This document shows, piece by piece, positions 18,540-28,458 of a stretch of DNA of 46,339 nucleotides. The position numbers were made by a program, and so were the translations under genes. The notes beneath the pieces were generated by a model. That model searched no databases. It was given only the letters and a program-made list of their open reading frames with translations, and was not told where the DNA came from. Position 1 is the first letter of the stretch. The number at the start of each line of letters is the position of its first letter. This DNA comes from Rhodospirillales bacterium. GTDB lineage: Bacteria; Pseudomonadota; Alphaproteobacteria; Geminicoccales; Geminicoccaceae. The stretch spans positions 1 to 46,339 of the forward strand of contig WFXL01000055.1 of the NCBI GenBank assembly GCA_015490605.1, given 5' to 3'.

Positions 18540-21500
18540 GTGAGTCGTCCGCCCGCATGGTTCGTCAAGATCCGGCGGGAGGCGTAAGAACGCTGGCTGC
18601 GCCTCGAGCGCGACCGGGAGCTGGCGGCGCCTTGGTGGCAGCTGTTTCGACAGGTACAGAACCCGCGCCACGTGCTCTCGGAGCTTCTCCAGAACGCCGA
18701 CGACGCCGGAGCCCGGCGGGCACGGGTGGACATCGTGGACGGGACGTTCGTCTTCTGTCACGACGGCCGCGACTTCACGGCCGACGACTTCCGGGCTCTG
18801 TGCCGTTTCGGCCTCTCGAACAAGCGCACGCTGCACACCATCGGCTTTCGCGGTATCGGCTTCAAGAGCGCCTTCAGCCTCGGTGACCGGGTGGAACTGC
18901 TGACGCCCACTCTCGCGGTCGCGTTCGAAAAGGAACGGTTCTCGCTGCCGATCTGGTTGGATGCGGTCGAGTGCCCGGAGCGGGAGACCGTGATCCGTAT
19001 CCGCATCCGGGACCGACACGTCCTCGCCCAGCTGGAGCGGAATATCGAGGAGTGGCTGCGCGCGCCGCTCGCCCTGCTGTTCCTGCGCAGGCTGCGGACT
19101 CTGGTGATCGGCGGCCGACAGATGCGCTGGCGGCGTCTGCGGGGTGGGCCCTGCCGGGAAGGCGAGACCTTCGAGCTGGATGCGCCCGGACGCGAGCGGC
19201 AGGGCGCCATCGTGCTCCGCTCGGGTGCCGAGCCTTTCCCGCCGGAAGCGCTCGACGAGATCCGGGAAGAGAGGCTCCTGCTATCCGCCGAGCAGCTCGA
19301 GCTGCCGCCTTGTCGCGTGGACATTGCGCTCGGGAGCGGTGGGGAGGGGGCGTCTATGCCGTGTTGCCGACGGGCGTGCGGACCGGGCTGCCCTTCGCGA
19401 TCAACGCGCCTTTCGTCCAAGATCCGGCCCGGCTCCAGATCAAGGAGCCCGCTCGCTCGCCGACCAATCGCTGGCTGCTGGACCGCATCGGACGGCTTGC
19501 GGCCCGTGCGATGCTTGCCTGGCTGGAGAATCGCGCGCTCGCCATCGGGGAGCGGGCAGCCGCCTATGGCCTGATGCCTCCTCGGGCGGGCAGCGAAGGC
19601 GCTCTCGCACAGGAGGTTGAGGCCCTTGTGGAGCGGGCCTTCGCCGCGGAGATTCGTGGCCGTGCCGTCGTGCTCACGGCGGCCGGCGATCTCGTGGAGC
19701 CACGACAGGCCATTGCCGTCAATTCCGCGCTCTTCGACGTTTGGGACGAGGGCGAAATCGCCGAGATTTTTGCGGACCGCACGTTCAGGGTCGTATCGCC
19801 CAACGTGGCGCGGGATCATGTCGACAGGCTCGCGGCACGTGGACTCGTGGAACGCAGGACCCGGCGGAATCTCGTCGATCGGCTCCGGGTCCTGCGGCCG
19901 CCGCGTCCCGGGAGTTTCGCCGGTCTGTATGCCCTCTGGACCTACGTGCTGCCCGAGCTGGCGCGGGCGTTGTGGTGGGGAGCGAGCGAAGTGGCGCTCC
20001 TGCCACTGCAGGGTAGCACGCGCCTGCAGAAGGCCAGCTCCTGCGTGCGCTTCCGGCGGTCCCGAGCTCTGGACGAAGACGACGCCGAATTCCTCTTGGC
20101 TCGGCTCGAAGTCTGTGACCAAGAATGGTTCGACTTCCTGCAGGCACTCACGAATGAGAAGCAGCGACGTTTTTCCCGCGACGAACCCGCCCCGCTCATT
20201 GGCCAATTCCTCAGCGAGACGGGCCTCGACCGTCCATCGTCACCCGAGCGTCTGATCGGCGCGGTCGTCGACCGGCTGAAGCCGTCATCCACACACGATG
20301 TGGTCCGGCTGGCACGTATCGCCGCGAAGCTCGATGTGAGCGTTCCGGCGGACTTCCCTTACGTGACGGTGGGCGGGACCGTGCGGCGAGCGAGCGAGGG
20401 CGTCGTGTACGACCCGGAGGGGGAGCTGGAGGAGCTGCTGCCGGAGACGTTCGTCCTGGCGCGGCTTCTTCATCCGATGTACGAACGGGATCTCACAGCG
20501 AGAGAGGCGTGCATTTGGCGCGGATGGGCCATCGGCACGAAGAGCCGGCTTCTCCGCTTTCCCCTACCCGAAGCCGTATGGCGGCCGCTGGGACGGCGCG
20601 AGTTCCAGCGTATGCTGCACCAGCGGGGTGTGGATGTGCAGCCGAAATATCCGTACGCGTCCGATATCGTTTACATTGCTGATCCAGACTTTCCGTCCGA
20701 ACTGTGGGCTCACTGGGGACGTCTGGCGAAGGACGACCCGGCGATCTGGGCGCGCGTATTCGAAGGTCTTCTCAACGAAGTGGACCGGCTCGAGGAGCGC
20801 ATGTGTCTTCGCGCCTGTCAGCGCGGCAGCAGGTACACCAGGACGGTGGAGCTGCCAGGGTGCGTCCCGGCGGCCTGGATCGTCCGCTTCCGTGGCGAGC
20901 GCTGCCTATGGGCCGACGACCGCACTCACCGTCATCCCGAGGAACTCTATCGTCGTACCACCGAGACGGAAGGTCTGCTCGGCATCGAGCGCTTCGTCGC
21001 CCGCGGTCTCGACGGGGAAAAGACGGCGCCGATCCTCGACCTTCTCGGCGTCATGGCCGAGCCACAGGATCTCTCGCGGATCCTGCAACGGTTGCGGTGG
21101 GCCGTGCGGCAGCGCCCGGAGGATCTGGAGAGCATCGGGAAGCTCTACCGGGCACTGGAGATTGCGCTGGACGGGGCCGCACAGACACGGATCGCCGAAG
21201 TCCGCGAGATCTTCGCCACGACTTCGCTTGCCATATGCGCCGACGGCATCCCACGGCCCACCCTCGGGTTGTTCGTCGCCAATCCGGAAGGCGTTCCAGG
21301 CGTGGCGACCCTGCATCCGCGTTTCGCGCATATGCGGCTGTGGGCCCTCCTCGATATTCCTCGGCGACCGACGGCCGAGTTCGTCCTGGACTGGCTTCGG
21401 ACTTTCGAGCCGGGGCACTGCTTCACTGGGGATGATCTCCTGCGGATGCGCGAGGTGCTCGCCCATTACCCCGACGAAGTGTGGGAACGAGTCGGCTGCT

Positions 21501-22690
21501 GGCTCGACGTCGGCGGCGGCTGGCGAAGCATCGAGGACTTCGCGTATTTCGTGGAGCGCGACGACCCCTACGATCCTTCGCTGCTTTTCGCCGATGTCCG
21601 GAAGCAAACTGCCGATGTCCGTGGGCTGCCGGAGCGCTTCGTGGCGGGCAGGGTGGCATCGCGGCTTTCTTCCCTCGCCGAGACTCTTGAGTTGCGACCC
21701 GGAGCCGACCTCGAACGCCTTCGCCGTCAGCAGCCGCCGGGCTGGTTGCAGGTCTGGGCGTGGAACGTCGCCCGGATCGATTTCGACGAGGCCGAGGCAA
21801 CGGAGCGCGCTCGGCGCCTTGCGGCCCGGCTGGCCACGGCCGATTGGGTGTTCGTGCGTGAGCTGCGGTTGGTGCCCCATCTCGAAGGACGGCCCGTGGG
21901 TGAACCCGTCCGCGACCCGAGGGTCGCATTCTGCGGAAACGAAATTCTCTTCGAGGATGCGAGCGAAGTCCGCTGCGCGCGGCTCCTCGCCGACGAGATA
22001 ATGCGACAGACGGAAAGCCCCGATCTCGGTCATAGCCTCGTCTTCTCCTATGAGCGCCCACCAGAAGTCATTGATCGTTATTTTCATGAGAATTTCAGCA
22101 TTCGTGAGGATATGCAGGATGAAGCATCCGGAGCCGGGGCGTGGCACGCGCGAACCGGCGAAATCGCCGTGATCGAGCCAGTTCCTGCCGCCACGCGCGC
22201 ATCCGCCGAAGGGGCGGAGGGTTCCGGGTCCGCAGAGGACCGCCGCCCGGTGGCGGCCACAGTCCGGGATGAGGTGCGCGGCGGGCGGGAACAGACGGCA
22301 AGACGGGAACGAACGAGCGAGGACGAACAACTGATCCGCGAACTCGCCGAGCACTTGGAGCTGCGGGGGCACCACGGGATCTACGTCGGCGGTGATGGGC
22401 GGGTATTGCGGCGATCCGAGACATCTCGCAGCCTGTGGGAGTTGTGGGCGCCGGATGGCACATTGTGGGCAGTCTACTGGGTCCGGCGGCATTGTCTCGA
22501 CAGGCAGCCTCTCGAGGTTCCGGCAGAAATCTGGGAGCGTGTGCGGGAGAATCCGCGGGTGATGACGTTCGTCTTGCTGAATGCGGTCGGCCAACTGCGA
22601 TTGCTAACGGGGGAGCAGCTGCTGCAGGCGCTGGACACCGGTCGGATGGAGTTGTTTCCAGCTACGTACCGGCTCAGGCAGCGTCGCTGA
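18540..22690 (+). pseudogene. Sacsin-like HATPase giant protein, broken by a stop and a frameshift
   Basis: The intact gene would encode about 1,380 residues. It starts at GTG 18540 (GAGGAG 8 nt upstream, 4 nt after the DUF499 stop). The N-terminus is a GHKL/HSP90-like fold as in sacsin: N-box ELLQNADDAGA and G-box RGIGFKSAF. The rest is a long region without recognised domains and a compact C-terminal domain (WELWAPDGTLWAVYW). Two lesions are seen. Codon 16 is TAA (18585-18587). Near 19341-19350 the frame moves in the run GGTGGGGAGGGGG; adding one G restores it. Downstream of the shift the frame stays open for more than 3.3 kb with normal coding character, so damage is recent, phase-variable, or a sequencing error. 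A GTG at 18672 could give a shortened start but would lose the first helix. Sacsin-like ATPases recur in defence islands; the role here is unknown. Confidence 0.75.
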
Positions 22691-23933
22691 AAGGCGTGCT
22701 CCGAACGTCCGGGCCTTCGGAGGCACTCCGCACCATTTCGCCAACGTCAGCGGCTGGGACGTTCCGCGCACAGCGGTCACCGGTGCGGGTCAGAGCGATC
22801 GACCGCGACGGAGCAGCGATGACGACGCTTGGGCGTCCGATCGCGCGATGTGCAGCGATCCGACGTTCGAACGTCGCAGGCACGTCAGCCCGCCGTCGCC
22901 TCGCTGTTTGGCCTGGTTCGACGGCTCTCCTCCGGTAGCGGACGTCCGCTCATCGGCGCTCTCCGACGGGCCCGCGCGGACGAGGCCGCCTAGATTGTAC
23001 CGTATCGCCCCGTCTCCGCCCGGTCGGACCAGGGATCATCGATCCCACGCGCGGTATCGTGCCGCCCCTTCCGGCGGGTCGCATCGGCGCGCCGCCGCCG
23101 TCGGTCCTTACCCGTGCGCACGGGTCGGTTCCGGCAATGCGCGACAGGTTTCCGCCCGAGGATCCGTCCGCGACGCGCGGTCGGTCGAAGGTCAGCGATG
23201 CCGGTGACGCGATCACGGGGCCCCGGGGCATCCACGCCAACAATACGGGTAGTTCCGGCGAACCGACGCATGCCGCGACGGATTGGGCGTCGCGCGGACG
23301 TTCGCCCCTAGGGGCAGGGCTGAGGAGCGGGTGCACACTGTGCCACGGCCGATCACACGTACCTCCGCGCCGACACGTTCACAACCGCCCACGGCATCCG
23401 CCGGACAGGGGCTTTGCAACCCAACACCGCGTCCGGTGCGGATCGTGGCAGAGATGTCGGTGCCTGCTGCAGGGCGGTCGTCCACGGCTCGAACGGGTTC
23501 GGCTCCCGAACCGGCTTCGGCCCGCGGCGGCCGGATACGTGCTGCGGCACACGGCGGGAGTGGTTGGGGCAGGCGAAGGTATGTCGGCTCTGTTCGAGAA
23601 GAGCCCCGCAACTCGGCGACGCCGCAGGCGGTAAAGGGGGTGTGGCCGAGGCACCAGCCGGTGCCGCCAGCCTGCAGGGCGGCAGGTCGATCAGCGCCGG
23701 CAGGTGGCGGGAGGCTCCTCGGTCGCGAGCTCGCCTCGAGTGCAGTCCAGGATCATGACCCGACGGTAGCAGCACAGGCGGGCTCGGCTTCGCCGCATGT
23801 CACCGCCGCGAGGCGCTGGCGCGCCGAAAATTGACGGCAGCCGCGGCGAGGGTGCCCGGTGCCGCTCGAAAGCCACGCGTGCCTTTGAGCCCGAGGCGGC
23901 GTGAGGTCTCGAAAGCGCGCTCGACCGGTCGGG
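22691..23933. other. 1.2-kb gene-free block between defence cargo and integration module
   Basis: I find no protein or RNA gene I can support. Short frames exist on both strands but none has a ribosome binding site together with family-like sequence. The composition resembles the right end of the left block (CpG-rich words such as CGATCG, CGACGG), but GTCGAC does not occur here. The first part contains a 16-bp perfect palindrome at 22861-22876. The part from about 23630 on is G-rich and may hold the decayed 3' end of the minus-strand primase operon. Both flanking operons (cargo on plus, integration module on minus) end into this block. Confidence 0.5.
22861..22876. repeat. 16-bp perfect palindrome
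   Basis: CGACGTTCGAACGTCG is its own reverse complement. It lies 171 nt after the last cargo gene. It could be a protein-binding site or a resolution site, but no partner copy was found and the surrounding words are themselves palindrome-prone, so it may be fortuitous. Confidence 0.35.
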
Positions 23934-25589
23934 TCATGCTCCGAGCGCCTCCACCACGACCTCGAAGCCGGCCGACGCAGCGGGAGGGGGCGGCTCGCAG
24001 CGCCAGCACCGCCACGTCATACCGGGCGCGGTCCGCCACCAGCGCGTGCCGCCACAGGACGGGCAGAGGGCGATCGGGCCCGTGTCCTCCGTCTTCCCCT
24101 CCTCTTGGGCGTTCCGAAGTGTCATTCCGTCAGCCACTCTACGGCCCGCAGGGATCGCAGCTTTGTCCGAAGTGTCAGCCGCGATGGTGGACCTGACACT
24201 TTGCGACGCGGTCGATCCGTCGGGGCCGTGTGCATCCTGACACAATGCCGCTTCGTTGGTCCCGGGGGACGGGCGGGGCTCCGGGAGATAGCGGGCCCAC
24301 GCTTCCTCGAAATCGGCCCGGCGGTAGCCCCGGAACTGCTCCCGGTGGACCGGCCGGATGCCGAAGGGGGCGAGCAGGCTCGCGAGCTTGCGGGGCGTAA
24401 TGGGCCGGCCGCGCGACAGTTCTGGCCACGGCCGGTCATCCCTTGCGGCGAGCCCCTCGCACAGCTGCGTCGAGGAGAGCTCCGCAGTGCCCGTTCGGTC
24501 AAAAATCTCTCGGATATCCGCGAGGAGCAGGACTGCGATTTCGTCGTCGACCGTGCCGGCCAGCTGCGCCAGCGCCGCCGTCCGCACACGGTCGGACCAG
24601 ATGCCGCCGGCGATGTCGGCGATGGCGAACAGCGGCCGCCAGTTGTCGGCCATCCGGTTCGTCAGACCCGGTGGCATCGCGGGATCGGCCCGACGCAGCC
24701 GGTCGGTGAAGTCCAGGGCGAAGCGGGCGAGCCTGCGGCGCAGGGGTTCGATCTGTTCGTCGGCGTTGCGCCGGAACGGCTCGACCCGCTCGCCGGGCCG
24801 GCGACGCTGCATGCGGATCGGAATGCTGCGGTCGGCGAGCGTGCCGGGCAGCCGGCCGATGGCGGCGATCACAACCGGCGCGAAGACATGGAAGGCCCGG
24901 GGTTCGAAATCGTCGCCGACCGCCACCGTGCGCAGCACCCGGCCACGGTGGTGGTGCCCGGCGTTGAGGAGGCCGCGCAGTTCCTCGTTGTCGCCGAGAA
25001 AGGTGTCCGCTTCGTCCAGCAGGACGGTCGGTCGCCATTTTTCGACCACCCGGAAGAGCGCTGCCGTGGTCGCATGCGAGGCCTCCAGTGGCCGCCGCAC
25101 GACCGCGGCCAGAAGATCGAGCACCGTGCTCTTCCCGCACCCCTTCTGCGGGCTGGTGACCGCCAGCCGCGGCGTGATCGGACCGGTGTCGAAGGTCCAG
25201 GTGTGGGCCGCCCACAGTGCCAGGATGACGCCGCCGTGTTCCGGAAGCACTGCATGCCGGGTGAAGTGCGCCTCCAGTTCGGCCAGCATCGCCGCGGGAT
25301 CGGCCGGCTCGGGCCACGGTTCAGGGTCCTCGAACTCGACGGGCGAACCGGCCCGGTCCCGATCCTTCTCGTTACCGCGCCGCTTCACCACCTCCCGGTC
25401 GAGCGTCGCCGCGCGGCAACCCAAGAGCCGCGCTGCCTCGTCGCGCACCCGGTCGTAGGCGATGGGATCCAGCGCCGCGAGACCGGCGAGGGCGGCCTGC
25501 CGGTCGCCACGCCGCGCCGCCTTGCGCCAGTCGAGCGCTTCCTCGGCCGCTTCGACGATGGAGGAGACGAAGTCGCGTGCCTCGCTCAT
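23934..25589 (-). CDS. DUF3631 primase-helicase with C-terminal zinc ribbon
   Basis: A 551-residue replication ATPase of integrative elements and phages. The P-loop is SPQKGCGKST (146-155) and Walker B is TVLLDEADT (188-196). The segment RSIPIRM and the downstream helical region are typical of DUF3631. The C-terminus has CPSCG and WRCWRCE, two CxxC pairs that form a zinc ribbon, as in the primase part of P4-alpha-like proteins. The start ATG overlaps the stop of the preceding gene (ATGA at 25586-25589). It is the last gene of an AlpA - Cys-rich protein - primase operon and probably drives replication of the excised element. A Thr/Ser/Ala-rich linker (about 460-520) joins helicase and ribbon. 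Confidence 0.85.
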   Translation of the reverse strand: MSEARDFVSSIVEAAEEALDWRKAARRGDRQAALAGLAALDPIAYDRVRDEAARLLGCRAATLDREVVKRRGNEKDRDRAGSPVEFEDPEPWPEPADPAAMLAELEAHFTRHAVLPEHGGVILALWAAHTWTFDTGPITPRLAVTSPQKGCGKSTVLDLLAAVVRRPLEASHATTAALFRVVEKWRPTVLLDEADTFLGDNEELRGLLNAGHHHRGRVLRTVAVGDDFEPRAFHVFAPVVIAAIGRLPGTLADRSIPIRMQRRRPGERVEPFRRNADEQIEPLRRRLARFALDFTDRLRRADPAMPPGLTNRMADNWRPLFAIADIAGGIWSDRVRTAALAQLAGTVDDEIAVLLLADIREIFDRTGTAELSSTQLCEGLAARDDRPWPELSRGRPITPRKLASLLAPFGIRPVHREQFRGYRRADFEEAWARYLPEPRPSPGTNEAALCQDAHGPDGSTASQSVRSTIAADTSDKAAIPAGRRVADGMTLRNAQEEGKTEDTGPIALCPSCGGTRWWRTAPGMTWRCWRCEPPPPAASAGFEVVVEALGA

Positions 25590-26161
25590 GCGGCCACCTC
25601 CCGGCCGAGGACGGCCTCCACCAGCGCGGTCGGCCAACCGCGCCGCCGGGCGAGGGCGAACAGCGCCAGCTCCACCAACTCCGGCACGAGGCCCGTCTCC
25701 TCGAGGGTGAAGCGGGCCGCCCACAGGGCCCGGCGCGGATCGCGGCCGGTGCGGCCCGACCACAGCCCGGGCAGCAGCCGCACGAGAAAGCGGCCGAGAC
25801 GTCGGGCGTCGTCGGGGCCGACCGGCACCAGCCGGCCCGCCAGCAGAGCCCGCGCGGCCTCGCGGATCGCCGCGGGCGGGCAGCCGAGGCCGGTGCAGCC
25901 CGTGGCCAGGAAGGGCGTCTCGAACGGTGGCGCGGGCGGGATCAGGCCGATGGCGCCGACGCCGCACCGGGGGCACCACGTCGCCCACAGCAGCCCGCGC
26001 GGCCCGCTCACCACCTCGAACGGCCAACCGGCCAGGCCGGCGGCGGCGAGCTCCTCGGGCGGGACAGTTGCCGCTTGCCGCCAGGACCTTTCGGCGCTAG
26101 CCGCGGGGCGGCTGCCTTCTCTGTCGGCCCGCCCCACGTAGGCCGCGTCCGTCCTCGCCAT
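25586..26161 (-). CDS. Cys-rich protein of unknown function, coupled to the primase
   Basis: A 191-residue protein that I cannot assign to a family. It has a likely metal site: WCPRCG, then a spacer, then TGCTGLGC, giving CxxC...CxxxxC. A helical, Leu/Arg-rich C-terminal half follows. The start at 26161 is set by a TGATG overlap with the AlpA gene, and its stop overlaps the primase start (ATGA). Placed between a regulator and a primase-helicase, it may be a replication accessory protein or the primase subunit of a split P4-alpha-like enzyme (inference). Confidence 0.65.
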   Translation of the reverse strand: MARTDAAYVGRADREGSRPAASAERSWRQAATVPPEELAAAGLAGWPFEVVSGPRGLLWATWCPRCGVGAIGLIPPAPPFETPFLATGCTGLGCPPAAIREAARALLAGRLVPVGPDDARRLGRFLVRLLPGLWSGRTGRDPRRALWAARFTLEETGLVPELVELALFALARRRGWPTALVEAVLGREVAA

Positions 26162-26418
26162 CACAGGCGCCCACCGGTCGTGCCGTCTTCGTGGCCCGAC
26201 TGCCCGCTCCCCCGCCCGGTCGCGCCACGCTTCTTTTCGTCGATCCAAGCGAGGACGGCTTCTTCGGACCAGACCGCGGTCCTGTGCCCGAGGCGGATCG
26301 GCGGAGGGAAATCACCGCGCTTGATCGCCCGATAGAGCCACGCGCGGCCGCAGCCCGTCAGTTCGAGAACCTCGCGGATCCGCAGGAGACGGTCGCGCAG
26401 CGGTGCGGCGTTGGACAT
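26161..26418 (-). CDS. AlpA-family excisionase/transcriptional regulator
   Basis: An 85-residue protein with the winged helix-turn-helix of the AlpA/MerR-like group: LLRIREVLELTGCGRAWLYR, then GDFPPPIRLG and the wing VWSEEAVLAWI. Such proteins act as excisionases and activate the integrase or replication genes of P4-like elements. GGAG lies 8 nt before the ATG. It heads the operon that leads to the primase, and an inverted repeat at 26453-26471 lies 34 nt upstream of its start codon. Confidence 0.88.
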   Translation of the reverse strand: MSNAAPLRDRLLRIREVLELTGCGRAWLYRAIKRGDFPPPIRLGHRTAVWSEEAVLAWIDEKKRGATGRGSGQSGHEDGTTGGRL

Positions 26419-26452
26419 GATCGAACTCCATGCTGACCGTTCGACCAGATAT

Positions 26453-26471
26453 CGTGCTGCACCGCAACACG
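26453..26471 (-). promoter_or_regulatory. Operator-like inverted repeat upstream of alpA
   Basis: CGTGCTGC (26453-26460) and GCAACACG (26464-26471) form an 8-bp inverted repeat with one mismatch and a 3-nt spacer. It lies in the only non-coding gap of the integration module. Autoregulation by the AlpA protein is a reasonable guess but there is no direct evidence. Confidence 0.3.
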
Positions 26472-26486
26472 AAACCAGGGCGAAAA

Positions 26487-27092
26487 TCAGCGCTTGGAGC
26501 CCGATTTTACCCGGTTCGCGCGACGGGCCGCCTGCTGCAGCCTTTCACCAAGAGTCTCGTCGCTCACGGGACCGAGCATCGGTTTCACGCGGTCGGCGAT
26601 CAGGCGCGCCAGCATGAAGGCGCGGCCCCTCCATTCCGTCCGCGCCTTGTCGTACCAGACGCCGCTCCCGCCGCGGCCGTGTTTCTGCCAGAAGTCCGCC
26701 ACAGACCAAGCGAGCACTAGGACCCAGTACTTCGGCGGACGACCGCGCCGGCAACCTCGCGGCCAGAGATCCGCCTTCAGCCGTTCAGTCTTGTCGCGGA
26801 ACGCCCGCAGCGCCTCCCGCAGCCTCTTCGGATGCTCGAGCCACGGGAGCTCCTGCAGGATGTCGGCCAGCCCCTCGGCGAGACGCACCGCGCGGTCGAC
26901 GCGCTGCCGATCCTTCCACAGGCGGGCCAAGGCATCGATGCTGACCAACCCCTCGATAATGGCCCGGATCTCGCACGTCGATCTCAGGTCCAGGTGGAGC
27001 CCGGTGGCTTCTCGGATCTCCCGCTGCAGCTCCGGGACATCGGATCGGCGCTCGGGGAGTTCCGAAACCGGATCCGTGCCGCCCCGCGTCAC
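26487..27092 (-). CDS. Unknown 201-residue protein coupled to the integrase
   Basis: Starts at a GTG that overlaps the integrase stop (GTGA), so it is made from the same message. The sequence is Arg/Leu/Trp-rich and mostly helical. Its middle contains RRGRPPKYWVLVLAWSVADF, resembling a DNA-contacting AT-hook-like RGRPPK followed by a hydrophobic helix. No known domain is recognised. The fixed position behind the integrase suggests a recombination directionality or immunity function, but this is inference only. Confidence 0.6.
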   Translation of the reverse strand: MTRGGTDPVSELPERRSDVPELQREIREATGLHLDLRSTCEIRAIIEGLVSIDALARLWKDRQRVDRAVRLAEGLADILQELPWLEHPKRLREALRAFRDKTERLKADLWPRGCRRGRPPKYWVLVLAWSVADFWQKHGRGGSGVWYDKARTEWRGRAFMLARLIADRVKPMLGPVSDETLGERLQQAARRANRVKSGSKR

Positions 27093-28270
27093 ACCCGTCC
27101 CTCCCGCAGCGCGTCGATGTGGTCGGCCCACCAGCGCATCATGCGCCGGCGTTCCTCGAGGTAGGCCGCGCGGTTGTAGGCTGCCCGTACCTTGTTGCGG
27201 GGCGCGTGGGCCAGCTGGCGCTCGATCACGTCGGCCGGAAAGCCGGCCTCGTTCAGCATGGTGGAGGCCGCCGCCCGGAAGCCGTGGGCGGTCATCTCCT
27301 CCTTGCCGAAGCCGAGCGTGCGCAGCGCCGCATTGAGGGTGTTCTCGGAGAGCGGCCGGCCGGGACGCATGCCCGGCAGCACCAGCTCGCCCGTGCCGGT
27401 GAGCGGTCGCAGCCCTTCGAGGATCGCCAGCACCTGCGGTGCGAGCGGGACCACGTGCAGGTCCTTCATCTTCGTGCGGACCGGCGGAATGCGCCACTCG
27501 CCCGCAGCCGGGTCGAGCTCGGCCCAGCGCATGCCGCGCAGCTCGCCCGGCCGCACGAAGGTGTAGGCCAGCAGCTGAAGCGCAGCCCGCACAACCGGCG
27601 AGCCCTCGTAGCCCCAGATGGCCCGCAGAAGCTGGCCGAAGCGGCGCGGCTCCAAGATCGCGGCTCGCGGCGTTTCCACCTTCGGCGGCAGCGCGTCCAC
27701 CACGTCGGCGGCGGGGTTGCGCCGTGCCAGCCCGTGCGCCACCGCCCAGCGCATCACCTGCGAGATGTACTGATGCACCCGCCTCGCGGTCTCCGGCCGG
27801 TCGGCCAGCCGACGGACAAGCGCGAGCACATCCACCGGCTCGATGCTCTCCACCGGTCGCTCGCCGAGTGCCGGCAACACGTGCGCATCGAGGCGCTGGC
27901 GCACTGCCGCGGCCGTCCGTGGGCGCCACACCCTTGCGCGCTCAGCATACCAACGCTCTGCCAAGACGCGAAAGGTCCGTTCGGCCACGAGTCTGCGCGC
28001 CCGGCGTTCCGCCGAGGGATCGCGGCCCCGGGCGAGCAGTTCACGCGCATCGAGGGCGCGGCGGCGGGCCTCGGCGAGGCCCACCTCGGGATAGCGGCCG
28101 AGGGCGAGCAGCTTCTGTCGACCGGCAAAGCGGTAGGCGAGGCGCCAGAGACGCGAACCGTTGGGATTGACCAGCAGATACAGACCTAGGCCGTCCGTCA
28201 CCTTGTAGGGCCGGTCCTTCGGCTTGAGGGCGCGGATGGCAGTGTCGGTGAGGCGTCCCGGGATTCCCAT
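27089..28270 (-). CDS. Tyrosine recombinase (P4-type integrase)
   Basis: A 393-residue site-specific recombinase. The N-terminal DUF4102 arm-binding domain has LTDTAIRALKPKDRPYKVTDG with GLYLLVNPNGS. The catalytic core shows the first Arg in TFVRPGELRG, the HxxR box as HGFR, a later LAHAPRN segment and the nucleophile region AAYNRAAY. The ATG at 28270 begins the conserved arm-binding domain. The gene lies just inside the 3' end of tRNA-Phe and reads away from it, the usual arrangement for elements using a tRNA as attachment site. All catalytic residues appear present, so the enzyme may be active. Confidence 0.93.
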   Translation of the reverse strand: MGIPGRLTDTAIRALKPKDRPYKVTDGLGLYLLVNPNGSRLWRLAYRFAGRQKLLALGRYPEVGLAEARRRALDARELLARGRDPSAERRARRLVAERTFRVLAERWYAERARVWRPRTAAAVRQRLDAHVLPALGERPVESIEPVDVLALVRRLADRPETARRVHQYISQVMRWAVAHGLARRNPAADVVDALPPKVETPRAAILEPRRFGQLLRAIWGYEGSPVVRAALQLLAYTFVRPGELRGMRWAELDPAAGEWRIPPVRTKMKDLHVVPLAPQVLAILEGLRPLTGTGELVLPGMRPGRPLSENTLNAALRTLGFGKEEMTAHGFRAAASTMLNEAGFPADVIERQLAHAPRNKVRAAYNRAAYLEERRRMMRWWADHIDALREGRV

Positions 28271-28435
28271 GTGATGGTACCGTGCGTCGCCCAGCGTGCC
28301 CGTACCAGCGAACATACCATCGTCAGGCGGAGATCCAAGGGCACCCACGACGATCCACAGAAACGCCGGATGCCCTGTCTCGCAAGGCTTTCTACCGGCA
28401 ACGGCGACCCATGGTTACCAACGGGAAGGGAAATT

Positions 28436-28458
28436 TGGTGCCCAGGGACGGATTCGAA
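28436..28458. other. Probable att site at the tRNA-Phe 3' end
   Basis: The integrase gene starts 166 nt from this end of the tRNA, so the crossover most likely lies in the T arm/acceptor 3' half, leaving the tRNA intact. The matching direct repeat at the other island end was not found anywhere in positions 1-28270. The exact core cannot be fixed from one copy. Confidence 0.45.

Noticed and set aside
23691-23876. Small minus-strand frame (about 60 codons) in the right gene-free block
   Set aside because: No ribosome site and no recognisable family; codon pattern not like neighbouring genes.
23901-26141. 746-codon open frame on the plus strand
   Set aside because: Antisense to the DUF3631 gene, which has Walker motifs and a zinc ribbon on the minus strand.
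1-28270. Second att copy of the tRNA-Phe 3' end
   Set aside because: Reading for the tRNA 3' sequence (CCCAGGGACGG, GGATTCGAAC) gave no convincing match left of the integrase.
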